Positions 22,449 through 32,234 of a stretch of DNA of 64,000 bases are shown in pieces (position 1 is the first letter of the stretch; each line of letters starts with the position of its first letter). The stretch spans positions 1 to 64,000 of the forward strand of contig NKYR01000099.1 of the NCBI GenBank assembly GCA_003184365.1, written 5' to 3'. The DNA comes from Evernia prunastri. Its lineage: Eukaryota; Ascomycota; Lecanoromycetes; Lecanorales; Parmeliaceae. A model generated the notes under the pieces. It saw only the letters and a list, made by a program, of their open reading frames with translations, was not told the DNA's origin and did not search any database. Position numbers and translations under genes: made by a program.

Positions 22449-23483
22449 TCACAAGAATTTACTCGCCATGCCCATCAAGCCTCCCATCCCCCCGCCCCCT
22501 CCTCCCCCACCGCTGTGCATGTACATCTTCAGCGCCATCTCGCCCGCCTCGGTGATGGCGCTCTGCTTGTTGGCGCCCTGCTGCAAGTTGCCCTGGCCGG
22601 ACTGCTGATCGAACAGCTTGCTGGCCTGGGCCATGGCCATGCCGACGAATTGGTTCTGCCCGGCGCCACCGCCCTGTCCCTGGCTGCCGGCCCCCATGCT
22701 GGCACCCCCGCCGCCTTGACCGCCGCCGCCACCGCCTGTAAACATCTTCAATGCCTGCATCGCCGCGCCGGCTCCGACGGTCTGGCTGCTGTGACCCGCC
22801 CCGCCCTGGCCTTGCTGGCCGCCGTACATGGCCTGGTGCGCATTGACGGCCGCGCCTTCGTCATTGCCCTGCCCGCCGTACGATTGATGGTTGTTCTGCA
22901 GATGGCCCAAGGCGTTCTGGAACATGCTTGGGTCACCGGAGCCGCCGGAATGCAGCTGAGCGTGAGCGATTGCGCCGCCGAATTGACCATCGTCGCTACC
23001 GTAGGAGGTCTGAGCACCGGGATACCCTTGGCCGTCGCGGCCAGCGCTGGGAAGGCGTCCGGATCCTTGATCGCCGTAGCCTCCGCCTGCTCCGCCGCCG
23101 AATTCAGATTGCTGGTGATGGCGTCCGCCGTAGCCGGAGCCGCCTTGGGAGTTGTAATCGTCTTGTCCTCCCATGGATCCGCCTCCGTAGCCTCCTCCTT
23201 GCCCACCATATTCATCCCTTCCACCCGTTCTTCCGCCTCCGTACCCTCCTCCTTGCCCACCATATTCATCCCTCCCCCCACCGCCCATACGCCCTTCGCC
23301 ACCACCGTATCCTCCCCCTTGCTGACCCCCATACTCATCACGGCCACCGCCTCCATAGCCACCTCGACCGCCTTGGTTGCCGTATTCATCACGGCCACCA
23401 CCGCCGCCGTATCCACCGCCGCCGTATCCACCGCCGCCGTATCCACCGCCGCCTTGGTTGTTGTAGTCGTCGTTGTAAGACAT
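22449..23483 (-). CDS. Gly/Tyr-rich low-complexity protein with conserved C-terminal domain
   Basis: Translation from ATG 23483 (MSYNDDYNNQGGGGYGGG) gives 344 aa. Residues 1-140 are repeated GGYGGGGRDEYG-type units; the rest contains DGQFGGAIAHAQLHSGGSGD, PSMFQNALGHLQ, AAMQALKMFTGGG, NQFVGMAMAQASKLFDQQS and ends GGLMGMASKFL. The second half looks like a helical repeat domain known from fungal Gly-rich proteins, where helices of the form ALxxLQ and AMxxAxxLFD recur. A longer start at 23513 is possible, but the MSYND start is favoured by the family. The role is unknown; the low-complexity head may support self-assembly. The codon repeats create long mirror ORFs on the other strand. Confidence 0.75.
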   Translation of the reverse strand: MSYNDDYNNQGGGGYGGGGYGGGGYGGGGGRDEYGNQGGRGGYGGGGRDEYGGQQGGGYGGGEGRMGGGGRDEYGGQGGGYGGGRTGGRDEYGGQGGGYGGGSMGGQDDYNSQGGSGYGGRHHQQSEFGGGAGGGYGDQGSGRLPSAGRDGQGYPGAQTSYGSDDGQFGGAIAHAQLHSGGSGDPSMFQNALGHLQNNHQSYGGQGNDEGAAVNAHQAMYGGQQGQGGAGHSSQTVGAGAAMQALKMFTGGGGGGQGGGGASMGAGSQGQGGGAGQNQFVGMAMAQASKLFDQQSGQGNLQQGANKQSAITEAGEMALKMYMHSGGGGGGGGMGGLMGMASKFL

Positions 23484-24031
23484 TGTCGCGAGAAGGGTGG
23501 GGGAGAGAGTCACAGAGTGTGTGTGAAGCTTTGGGTGTGAGAGGAAAACTCTGTAAATAAATAGAGCTGAGTGGAAAGAAGAAATGATTTATGTGGGTGC
23601 TGTTGGTGTTGGTGGAGAAAGAGGAAGTGGAGGATATTTGACGTAGGACAAGGTACGCGGCCAAATAGCTGCGCGATGACGCTGAAGTGGGGCTAGTAGG
23701 GCTTCCGTGGGCCGAAAACAGGGGTTTCACTTCACCAGTCCCTTTGGGAGACTTCACCAGCTTAGTATCATTCCTCGCCTTTCCCAAGCATGCCTATGAA
23801 TATGTATACTTCCAAATCTCAATGGTAGTACATAGCACTAACTAGAATGAGTGATTGGAAGAATAGAGGATAACAATTCTCAAAATCCCTCCCCCGTGTA
23901 TCCACAATCGCTATGCAGAAACGACCGAAAAAGCCTCTCTCCCCTGATGTGCTTCCGCGCCTCCTAGCCTCATGGAAAAGTCCCCGACTCCGAAAAAATC
24001 AATGCCCACGCTGTTCCACAACATCATAGCC
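23484..24031. other. Promoter region of the Gly-rich gene and 3' flank of the WD40 gene
   Basis: No gene recognised. The small minus-strand ORF up to 23787 overlaps the repeats of the Gly-rich gene and is not supported. Confidence 0.5.
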
Positions 24032-26929
24032 TCATATGAATTCAAAGCCCGTCGTCATTGACCTCTTTCCTCGACGCCCATTGATGCCCACGTCGGCCTT
24101 GGGCAACATCACCCGGGCATCATCCTCCAAGTCCGACTCGGACAGCCAGTCAATTGCCTCACTGCTCCTACCGATCTTGAACTCCTTCCTGCGAGGATCG
24201 TTGTCATTTCTAACATACTGCCGCTCTTCGCTAAATTGCAAAAACCTTGGCTGTTTCAAAGGTCCCGTATCATGTGCCTTCGGACTCGTGACCTTTCCAT
24301 TGACTGCCCTTCCAGTGGCTCGCTTCCATTCCTCCATCATCGGTGCAAAGGGCAGGGACGTTTCATATGGTGCCAGATTATCTTGCCAGTATTCATAGAG
24401 CTGCTGGCCGAAAGACACAGGTTCTTTCCAGGGAATGCTGAATGTTCGAGCAACGGTAGACCATTCGCCCAACGCTGTAACTTTCTTACCGCCACCCCTG
24501 TTTAAACATCTGAAAAATAGGCGTTCGCAGTCAAAGACCAACTCCTCAATCTCTAGTTGATCAACAAAAGGCAGACCTTGACGATGCATGAATGGTGCCA
24601 GATGCTGGTTGAGCGTGTCTCCAGTTCTCGGGATCCGTTGCGCTGGCTGCACCCCGTCCACGATGCAGTCTACCATTTCCTCGTGCTCATCCTCGAGATC
24701 CGGGACTCGAGATAGCCGTCGGTTGTATTGGCTCCGGTCCCAGGACCTTTCGAACTCCATGAGCCCACCATATTTGACGTCGGCGTTAGCAATGTATAAC
24801 TTCGATCCATCCGGTGGCATAGAGATCCCAGAGATCTCACCAAAGAAGTCGATGGTCTGCTTGCTTTCAAAAGTCTGAGCATCGACAATGTGAACAAAGT
24901 CAGCAGGTTCAGCAAGCACAAGCACGCGCTTGCCGCTTCCAAGTGGCGAGAACTGCAAGGATCGACAGCCCGCCTGTTCCATAGCTATCGTTTGAATGGA
25001 TTTATCTAGTCTGCGAGCATCCCAAACCTTCACTAGGCCGTCCTGATGTCCTGTTGCCATTGTAATACCATCTGGTGCCCAATCACACGCAAACCCGAAA
25101 TCTCGGTGCCCCGGAAGTTTGGCCAGCGTCTCCCCAGTCTCTGCATTCGCAACAATGGGTTCGCAATCATCACCATTCAGCAGCCTTAGACGTCCGTCCG
25201 GACTTGTGATTGAGCAATTAACTTGATAATGGTATCTGTGGCAAGCTACCCACTTGCTTGTAGTACAATCAATGATCCTTACAGTTTTGTCGTTGGAGTC
25301 AAACACTACTCGAGGCACTCCACTTTGACGATCCAGATGCGTGTGGATGTGATTCGTGCTTACATCAGTACCCGTGGAAATTGTGCCTATCATGGGGGCA
25401 CTTTCAAAGTCCGCTGATAGGGACTTCATGGCATATACTCCTTCGAAACTTCCAGCTACCAGCAGCCCATTGCCAGCCGTCAGAGTGTGGATTTTGCCAA
25501 TCTTTGGACCATCATTATTGAGCCTCTTTCTGACGTCTAGGGCACATTCCTCTGTTCCAGTCTCTGGATTGAAACAAACGATTGTCTTATGGTGTGACTT
25601 CCTGGGATCCAACAGGGAAACAGCATCATGACAGCGTGGAGGTCTGTTGGTATAAAATATGGCATTCTTCGATGTAGCGGACAGGTTGTGCCGGAGTTGA
25701 TAATGGAAAAAGTCTGGCCTCCTCTTCATGTCCATCTCATTGAAATGAAAATAACAATCTGAGGTAGGAATGACGGCACCAGGAAAATTCGCTTTGAATG
25801 CCTTAGTAGCAAACTTTAGTTCAGGAGGCGGATCGATGCTTGTCAAATTTCTGTAAGTCATTCTTCGCACCTCCCGAGCCTCTTGTTTGGTGGTCTGGTA
25901 TCTGGACCAATGTATACCTTGATAGTCGCAGGTTTTGTGGTCGTGACTGGTAATCTTGTCAGGTCGCTGTACCTTTGCGCGTTCATTCGCAAGCTGGCTT
26001 ATGCATGGAAAATCAGCCTTACGACTCTGGTACATCTGCTTCCAATAGTATAAAAAGAATGACACCGAAAAGAAGTTGCAGTTGTCTTCAGATTCGTCAT
26101 CGTCATAGTAAGAGACCATATTGCTTGCCTGGCTCAATGTATGTAGTGTACCGTTGACGTGAGCGATATCCGAGCTGAAGATATTGTACGAGTCCTCTGA
26201 CAAGGCCAGCCAGTCCTCATCTGATCCATCATTATGATCCAGATCAGTTGAGACGAGGTGGTTTTCTAGGAGGTTTGGACCGGCATCTTGTGCTGTCTCG
26301 CCCTCAGACGTATCAGCCGGTGGCTCCAAATGCTCGGTCGGGGTGACGCTATCTGCGGCTGTAGGCAACGGATTTATAGATTCTTGAAGCATTTCCAAAG
26401 ATGCGGACCAAAGGTGTTGGGGTAACAAGTCCGGTGTTTGTATCCCATTAGACGGCAAGGGATTCATCGGCGACCAGTTTGGCTGGTCGGCCGATTCCTC
26501 ATAAGAATCACCATTGGTCGAATGAAGGGGCTGGATTTGGTCTAGTGTGCCGAATCCTGCCTCATTAACCGTGAAGCTAGTCTCAAGATTGTCTGACGTC
26601 TCAGATATCGGAGGCGACGGCGTGCTCAGCGCAGCTTGTGGTGTACTGAGAGGGAGACCCATCAAGTCATAAAAGATTTCATTCACAGAAGTTGGCGTAT
26701 GTTGATATTCGGGGGTGTGGTCCAAGTGCTCGGTGAGCTCACCAAAGGACGAAGGGAGCGTCTCGCCCCATGCATTTGTAGACGAGGAGGAAGATTCATC
26801 GGAACCTTGCGAGGTAGGTGAGGTGTCCGATCCAGCATCTATATCCATCTCATCAGACTCCACTTTCGTCAACGGTACTCCTCCATCCTCGCTCTCTGTC
26901 TCCCCATGTACATCGTAGTCTGCGGACAT
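24032..26929 (-). CDS. WD40-repeat protein, large acidic N-terminus
   Basis: Intronless 965-aa frame. Residues 1-290 are acidic and Ser/Thr/Pro-rich without a domain. From about 300 comes a conserved module (FLYYWKQMYQSRKADFP, HWSRYQTTKQEAREVRRMTY), then beta-propeller repeats: IHTLTAGNGLLVAGSFEGVY, VVFDSNDKTVRIIDCTTSKW, FACDWAPDGITMATGHQDGL with the WD unit VKVWDARRLD, and PPDGSKLYIANADVKYGGLMEFER. The C-terminus is again low complexity. The ANADxKxGGxMEFER-like motif is seen in an uncharacterised WD40 family of fungi and plants. It is likely a scaffold of nuclear or cytosolic complexes; no pathway can be named. It is followed by 3' flank to about 23880. Confidence 0.85.
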   Translation of the reverse strand: MSADYDVHGETESEDGGVPLTKVESDEMDIDAGSDTSPTSQGSDESSSSSTNAWGETLPSSFGELTEHLDHTPEYQHTPTSVNEIFYDLMGLPLSTPQAALSTPSPPISETSDNLETSFTVNEAGFGTLDQIQPLHSTNGDSYEESADQPNWSPMNPLPSNGIQTPDLLPQHLWSASLEMLQESINPLPTAADSVTPTEHLEPPADTSEGETAQDAGPNLLENHLVSTDLDHNDGSDEDWLALSEDSYNIFSSDIAHVNGTLHTLSQASNMVSYYDDDESEDNCNFFSVSFFLYYWKQMYQSRKADFPCISQLANERAKVQRPDKITSHDHKTCDYQGIHWSRYQTTKQEAREVRRMTYRNLTSIDPPPELKFATKAFKANFPGAVIPTSDCYFHFNEMDMKRRPDFFHYQLRHNLSATSKNAIFYTNRPPRCHDAVSLLDPRKSHHKTIVCFNPETGTEECALDVRKRLNNDGPKIGKIHTLTAGNGLLVAGSFEGVYAMKSLSADFESAPMIGTISTGTDVSTNHIHTHLDRQSGVPRVVFDSNDKTVRIIDCTTSKWVACHRYHYQVNCSITSPDGRLRLLNGDDCEPIVANAETGETLAKLPGHRDFGFACDWAPDGITMATGHQDGLVKVWDARRLDKSIQTIAMEQAGCRSLQFSPLGSGKRVLVLAEPADFVHIVDAQTFESKQTIDFFGEISGISMPPDGSKLYIANADVKYGGLMEFERSWDRSQYNRRLSRVPDLEDEHEEMVDCIVDGVQPAQRIPRTGDTLNQHLAPFMHRQGLPFVDQLEIEELVFDCERLFFRCLNRGGGKKVTALGEWSTVARTFSIPWKEPVSFGQQLYEYWQDNLAPYETSLPFAPMMEEWKRATGRAVNGKVTSPKAHDTGPLKQPRFLQFSEERQYVRNDNDPRRKEFKIGRSSEAIDWLSESDLEDDARVMLPKADVGINGRRGKRSMTTGFEFI

Positions 26930-28487
26930 CTTGCATCTACTTCAATATAGTTTTCATTCGGCTGCCCGATGCGAGAAGGGACGTTAATGGTAGCGTGGAT
27001 AGTGATAGATCTGTGGTTGTTACAAGAGCAGAGATGAGAGGGATGCAGCCCGGTGCTGCACAAAGTAGAGTTCGTATGAAGTATGAAGGTGTAGCTTCTT
27101 GTTCTCAGTTGATGAGACTCTTCCGCTGACAGACCGTTCCAGGTAGATAGCAGTAGAAACTTTTAGTGGCCTTGTAGGATCGCAAGAAGAGCAATATGGG
27201 GGAGTCAAGCGCGAGGATTCCAAGGGCGACTTGAGTGATGTATGAGGAAGCAACATCCAGCGCTTGGATAGTTTAGCGTTCCAGGACCGTTCTCGGTGTA
27301 GAGATGAGATGAGATGAGAGCGAAGTGGGGGGAACTTCCTCTTCTTTCTTTCTCCTGCACTTCTCCGTCATGTAGCCACGTCCCAGCCTGATTCGTCGGC
27401 TGGCAGGAGAACCCCGCGTCCGAATCCAGTCCAGCCTCGAACAAATACCGGTTCTTGTTCCTATCTCGCACGCGTCCGCGATCTGCAACATTAATTCGTT
27501 CGTGTGGCTGCCGTGCAGGCCCGGCGACGATTTCAGCAGTTCGCCCTCTGCAGCCGATCTTTTCCAGGAAACATTTCTGGGGGTTATGGTTGGGCGGAGC
27601 AATTGCTGGGACCTGGGACGGGTGTTGATTGGATATAAGGGTGCGATGTGGGTTTGTAATTGCAGCTCCGATGCGCAGGAGGAATTTTGCGACCTGTTGA
27701 GTTGCCGACGCTGAGAGAGGATGAGAGGAGGGGAGGAAGGAAGAGAGGGTCGCTGACAGATGATGGATGATGGAGTGTGAAGAGGTAGCAAAAATTGTTT
27801 CATCAAAGGAAAAGGAAGGAGTGGTGCCGGCAAGGCAACAAGATTGGGTCACCTCGTCGCTTTTCTTAAGAAAGTGATCAAAGAGATCTCTCCCACACTT
27901 TTTTTTTTTCTTTCTCTCACCTTTCCCTGAGGGGACCCCGCAATCGCAATGGATGGGCTGCATGAACGTCCGAGGGGTCCCCCTTCCCCGAGTCCAAGTT
28001 ACTTAGTTACAAGGTCCCCCCACTTGCACCCCCCACCGAACCCTGTAAGCTGTTACTCGTTACTCACTTCCGCCACGCCTCGACCCTCGGACTGGCCCAA
28101 TCCTGAATCTGCAACAATTTTCACATTTTAGGAGCGTTAAGTAGGTAAGTCATGCAACCATGTTGCCTACTTGTCTTATCTTCGACCAATTATCATTTCT
28201 CTCGAACAATTACTACTATGAAGAATCTAATACTGGACAACAAAAGGCCTTGCCCCATCATGATTGATCAACGCCGGCAGCGCCGCTTTCCAAATTTTAT
28301 TTGTACAAATCAAAATGAGGCAGGTAAGCAATTGCCGCCAACTCCTCCCCTTTTGCCTGCATCCTCAAGTCCCAAATGCTGTACGTACTTACCTAATGAT
28401 TAATGCGATGCAGCGCCGACTTATGCAACTGCCCTTTTCCCACAATCGCAAAAAAAGAGGTACAAAATTTCCTCCTCGCATCCAGGT
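26930..28487. other. Spacer upstream of the WD40 gene and downstream of the chitin synthase
   Basis: About 1.55 kb. It holds the WD40 promoter/5' UTR and the 3' flank of the chitin synthase gene. The long minus-strand ORFs at 27205-27963 overlap each other in different frames, lack domains and include poly-Lys from a T-run; they are not supported. Confidence 0.5.
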
Positions 28488-31400
28488 CTAAATGTCTGAA
28501 TACTGCTCGTAGCCTTGGTGCTTCTCGTAATCTCGATGCTGTGATGGCCATCCCACAGAGTTAGGGCGCTGTGATTGGGACAAATTGGAGTTTGGGGCTT
28601 TTGCTCGTCGCTCTGCCTTTCCGTTAGCCATGATAAACTTCGACCAAGGAGCAGGCAGCTTACCTTTCTCAAAATCACCCCATCTCTTCATCGTGATCTT
28701 GCTGCTATCAAATTCGCCCTCGTATTCGATCCCGGCCTTCTTGGTCTTCTCGCCTGCCGTCTTTCTGGTGTCGCCCCAGCTGAAATCATCGAACTTCCAG
28801 TAGGCATAACTGGGAAGGACAAAGTTCCAAATCGGAAGCGAGAGCAGGTAGATAAACATCCACAAAACGTAGGACCACCGGTGCGCGGTCAAGACAATAA
28901 GCACAGCCGGTAGACCTAGGATGAGCGCCAAGAGTACAAGTGGGATGACTGGCACAGGTTTCCGGACGATGGCGATAATGATGACGTAGAATGTGAAAGT
29001 GATGGCCGCGGGTAGGACCAAAGTACCGACAAGCTCGATGAAAACGACAAATTGCATACTGAAGCAGAAAGTGCCGCACAGATCCCGGACCAGGACAAGC
29101 TCCATGAGGTTGTGGACAGTACTGTTGATCCATCGTCGTCGCTGAGACAATAGCACCGAGAATTGTTCCGGCACCGTGGTCTTGCACACAGCTTGTGGAA
29201 CGAACACCTGCTTTCGTTTCGGGAACGTCTTCAACATCAATGTTGAGAGGTAGCGATCCTCACCAAGGAGGAGCAGGTTTTTCTTGTGCAGTGTATCAAC
29301 GACATTCTCGGAGTAGTGCTCGACAACATCTGGGTTGGCCAGAATGGGAACCCAATAATTCTGGCCACCTTTGGGGGCTTTGATTCTATACATGCAAAAG
29401 CAACCAGGCAAGCAGGTTACACCTCCGAACACGGATTCAAACGATTTCGAAAGATGGTGCGAGATGAAATACTCGAAGACCTGGATCATTGATACCCAAC
29501 TTGCACGTTTGTTGGCGATCTTTGTTTCCCCACAGAGACCCATGATTTCCGGATCCTTGACCATTGCAGAGATCATGTGAGTAAGACTGTCTGGGAAGAC
29601 TTTTGTATCGGCGTCTACCATGAGCACGATTTCATAGAAGTCAGGCGAAATCCCTGTCACCCTCCAGAGCCCATTGAACATTTCGAATTCCAGTTCAGTC
29701 ATGCGCTCGTCGAACATGACCTTCTGAAGAAAAGACATCAAGATGATCTGGCTGTCCCTTTTACCGCGATTTCCGGGTTTCCGGGCCTTGGCTTCGTCTG
29801 GCGTACCGCATTTGACCACCACCATCATAGGAACTCGTTGCTGCTTGCTTAAGGGAACCCGAGATTGTTCTCCGTAGTCATAGAACCCAGAGTAGACCTT
29901 TGCCATGTTGTGCCGCTTCGACCCACTAGCGACGGCGACGTAAGAGAAGGCTCGGACCTCCTCTGGTAAGATCGCATGGTCTCCCATCATACTCAGGGCT
30001 ATTTCTGGTGTGGTGAGATCCTCACCTTCACCTTTGATCAACCCGTCACAGACTACCAAGATCGCCTTGTGGCTGTTCGGATATTCCGTCATGGCAATTG
30101 AGTCGAGGGTAGTCCGGAGCCCTTCATAACCCTCTGAATAAGCCGTCACCAGGCAGATTGCGTGTGCCAATGGATAGCCATAGGGTTCCCATTCGGGAGG
30201 CGGCTGAGGCACGACTGCTTCGTGGATGAAGCCTGCAGGCCCCGCAGTGTCAAGGTCTGCCATCACACTGGAAAGTCTTGGGTTCTGTCTGGACATCAAC
30301 ATACTTGAGCGGCTCCCCGCGTAGCTATGTCTTGTTGTGGGGTCAAAGCTTGGTAAAGTCAGCTCGCTCCCGTCGCCAAGTTGGTACATCGAAGTTGGTC
30401 GAACCAATCTTGTTGTCGAACTCTGACTCGCCATAGTGGTCGGAGCGGGGCGGTTCTTCGAGAGAGCAGCAGAGGCGTAAGGGCTGGTGAATCGAGATGT
30501 CGTTGGCAGGAAGGCACTGCTGCGTCTGTTGGTTTTGTCCGAGAGAGCAACGCCTGCGTCGGTCATCTTTGGGGGAGCACGGTAGATGTCGTCGCTCCAG
30601 TCCTCTATCTGCTGATTTCGCTTCTTGGAATCCAGACCGGTCTTGGATGCCGCGAATCGTCTGCTAAAGAACCACTGAAACGACAGTGCTAGCACGAATT
30701 TTGCAATAACAATTGATAAGATGAACACGAGGGACACGTAGAGAACGACTTTCGACGCAATGCAGCCCACTGTCGCTGTATCAATCGATCCGACCTTGAT
30801 GATTTCTGATAGACACTGTCCAAGCTGCTTGTCAGCGCTAGACTGGAAAGCGTGCGTGACATCGACGCCTTTAACGGCAGGGTTATTTCTAAGTTGATCA
30901 AACTTCGCGGGATACTGGACTTGGGTGGCGTTAAACCATTCGAGCAGGTCCAGGTCAAGAACGTTGCCAGAGTAAACCATCAAATTCCGAGTCTGGTTCT
31001 TGATATCTTCCCAGGTGTAGAAAACTTCTCCAGAACCTCGTAAATTGTAGAAAGCCTTTCTGCCATCGACCGTTGTATGGCACCCATAGCCAAGATAATA
31101 CGGAATCGTTTCGTTGGGCTTGCTGGACCCATCTTGGTTGAAGGCATTGCAGGGAAAGTACCAAGCCAGATCCCCCTGCGAGTTTGTAGGCACATCGGAA
31201 CCTGGCGCGAGTGTAATGAGACCTTTGCAAGCCCCATTGACATTTTGAAACATGAAGCTGCCATCCATACCTCCGTATTTCTCTGGGAGATCGTAAAGGA
31301 CGTTTTGATTGAGTAGTATCCCGCGAGCGGCTGGATGCCTGGAGTTATCGAGATTGTATGCGCTCCCGTGGAAGATCATGAACCCATTGTCAACATGATT

Positions 31401-32234
31401 GACTCGGAGCATAACACTTTGAGTGCCACAAACAGCTTCTGTAAAACCAAAAGTGAGGAATCCGACAAAGCCGCAGATCAGTAGGATGATGCTTATGAGT
31501 CCCATCTTTTCCCTCCAAGCTCTTTGCTGGGCCTTTGCCGGTTTTCCAAAGCACTTGAGGATGAATCCTGGACACCAAAACGTAACCATTGCACAGTAGA
31601 CATTCCAAAGACTCGGTGGTCGCACAGCATCCAACTCTTTCTGCATCCTCTTTTCTTCCTCGCTCAAGACTTTTGTCTCTTTCCGCGCAAACTTCCGCTT
31701 CGATTTTTTATTGCCGTTGCCCACGACGGGAGCAAGCTCTCGTGTCCGTCCACGTTGAGGGCTTTCCGGAGATGCCGCAACCGGAGTCTCGTCCCGAGCC
31801 AGTCTCTTACCATCTCTTGCATCAGTGATCAGTGTTTCTCCTTCATCCTCGTCATCATCGTCCTCAACAATCGGGTCATTGCCGGTGGTAGAAGGGTAAA
31901 CGATCATGTTCTGAGCGTGTTGGCGATAGTGAAAGTTGGGATGATCTCTATCTATGCGACCTCGCTCGGGTCGGATCAGACTCCGTTTCCTATGAAAATC
32001 GGCCCCTGAGCCATCATGCTGGTCGTCGTTGAGTGTTCTCGAAGGTGAAGGTTCGGCGTGCATATAGGCTTGCTGTTTCGGTCGGTGTGTTGGAGTTCGA
32101 GGTCCGGGTGCATCACGGTACGGAGCTGCCTCAATGTCGTTGGGACGAGCCCGTCTGGAGGGAGAGTCTCTGTACGGCGAGCCCCTATTTTCTCTCTTGG
32201 GCGAGGTCGCAGCGGGTCTCCGTGGCAGAGACAT
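28488..32234 (-). CDS. chs4: Chitin synthase, class IV (yeast Chs3-like)
   Basis: Intronless 1248-aa frame, the usual size of class IV enzymes, with no myosin head (which rules out classes V and VII). Order: disordered basic N-terminus (1-200); membrane helices around 230-260 (LISIILLICGFVGFLTFGF); a cytochrome-b5-like segment around 370-420 (FYNLRGSGEVFYTWEDIKNQ); a second membrane helix (VVLYVSLVFILSIVIAKFVL); glycosyltransferase core with VDADTKVFPDSLTHMISAM, LPGCFCMYRIKAPKGGQNYW, LLLLGEDRYLSTLML and the QRRRW signature at about 1031-1035; then several C-terminal membrane helices. It makes chitin from UDP-GlcNAc at the plasma membrane. It faces a Skt5-type gene across a shared 1.95-kb promoter region. 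The symbol follows the filamentous class IV naming and is tentative. Confidence 0.95.
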   Translation of the reverse strand: MSLPRRPAATSPKRENRGSPYRDSPSRRARPNDIEAAPYRDAPGPRTPTHRPKQQAYMHAEPSPSRTLNDDQHDGSGADFHRKRSLIRPERGRIDRDHPNFHYRQHAQNMIVYPSTTGNDPIVEDDDDEDEGETLITDARDGKRLARDETPVAASPESPQRGRTRELAPVVGNGNKKSKRKFARKETKVLSEEEKRMQKELDAVRPPSLWNVYCAMVTFWCPGFILKCFGKPAKAQQRAWREKMGLISIILLICGFVGFLTFGFTEAVCGTQSVMLRVNHVDNGFMIFHGSAYNLDNSRHPAARGILLNQNVLYDLPEKYGGMDGSFMFQNVNGACKGLITLAPGSDVPTNSQGDLAWYFPCNAFNQDGSSKPNETIPYYLGYGCHTTVDGRKAFYNLRGSGEVFYTWEDIKNQTRNLMVYSGNVLDLDLLEWFNATQVQYPAKFDQLRNNPAVKGVDVTHAFQSSADKQLGQCLSEIIKVGSIDTATVGCIASKVVLYVSLVFILSIVIAKFVLALSFQWFFSRRFAASKTGLDSKKRNQQIEDWSDDIYRAPPKMTDAGVALSDKTNRRSSAFLPTTSRFTSPYASAALSKNRPAPTTMASQSSTTRLVRPTSMYQLGDGSELTLPSFDPTTRHSYAGSRSSMLMSRQNPRLSSVMADLDTAGPAGFIHEAVVPQPPPEWEPYGYPLAHAICLVTAYSEGYEGLRTTLDSIAMTEYPNSHKAILVVCDGLIKGEGEDLTTPEIALSMMGDHAILPEEVRAFSYVAVASGSKRHNMAKVYSGFYDYGEQSRVPLSKQQRVPMMVVVKCGTPDEAKARKPGNRGKRDSQIILMSFLQKVMFDERMTELEFEMFNGLWRVTGISPDFYEIVLMVDADTKVFPDSLTHMISAMVKDPEIMGLCGETKIANKRASWVSMIQVFEYFISHHLSKSFESVFGGVTCLPGCFCMYRIKAPKGGQNYWVPILANPDVVEHYSENVVDTLHKKNLLLLGEDRYLSTLMLKTFPKRKQVFVPQAVCKTTVPEQFSVLLSQRRRWINSTVHNLMELVLVRDLCGTFCFSMQFVVFIELVGTLVLPAAITFTFYVIIIAIVRKPVPVIPLVLLALILGLPAVLIVLTAHRWSYVLWMFIYLLSLPIWNFVLPSYAYWKFDDFSWGDTRKTAGEKTKKAGIEYEGEFDSSKITMKRWGDFEKGKLPAPWSKFIMANGKAERRAKAPNSNLSQSQRPNSVGWPSQHRDYEKHQGYEQYSDI

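Noticed and set aside
22413..23540. Long plus-strand ORF (375 aa) opposite the Gly-rich gene
   Set aside because: It is an Ala/Val/Ser-rich mirror of the GC-rich repeated codons on the minus strand and has no conserved motif.
27205..27963. 252-aa and 186-aa minus-strand ORFs upstream of the WD40 gene
   Set aside because: They overlap in different frames, contain poly-Lys from a T-run and have no domain; more likely promoter or UTR.
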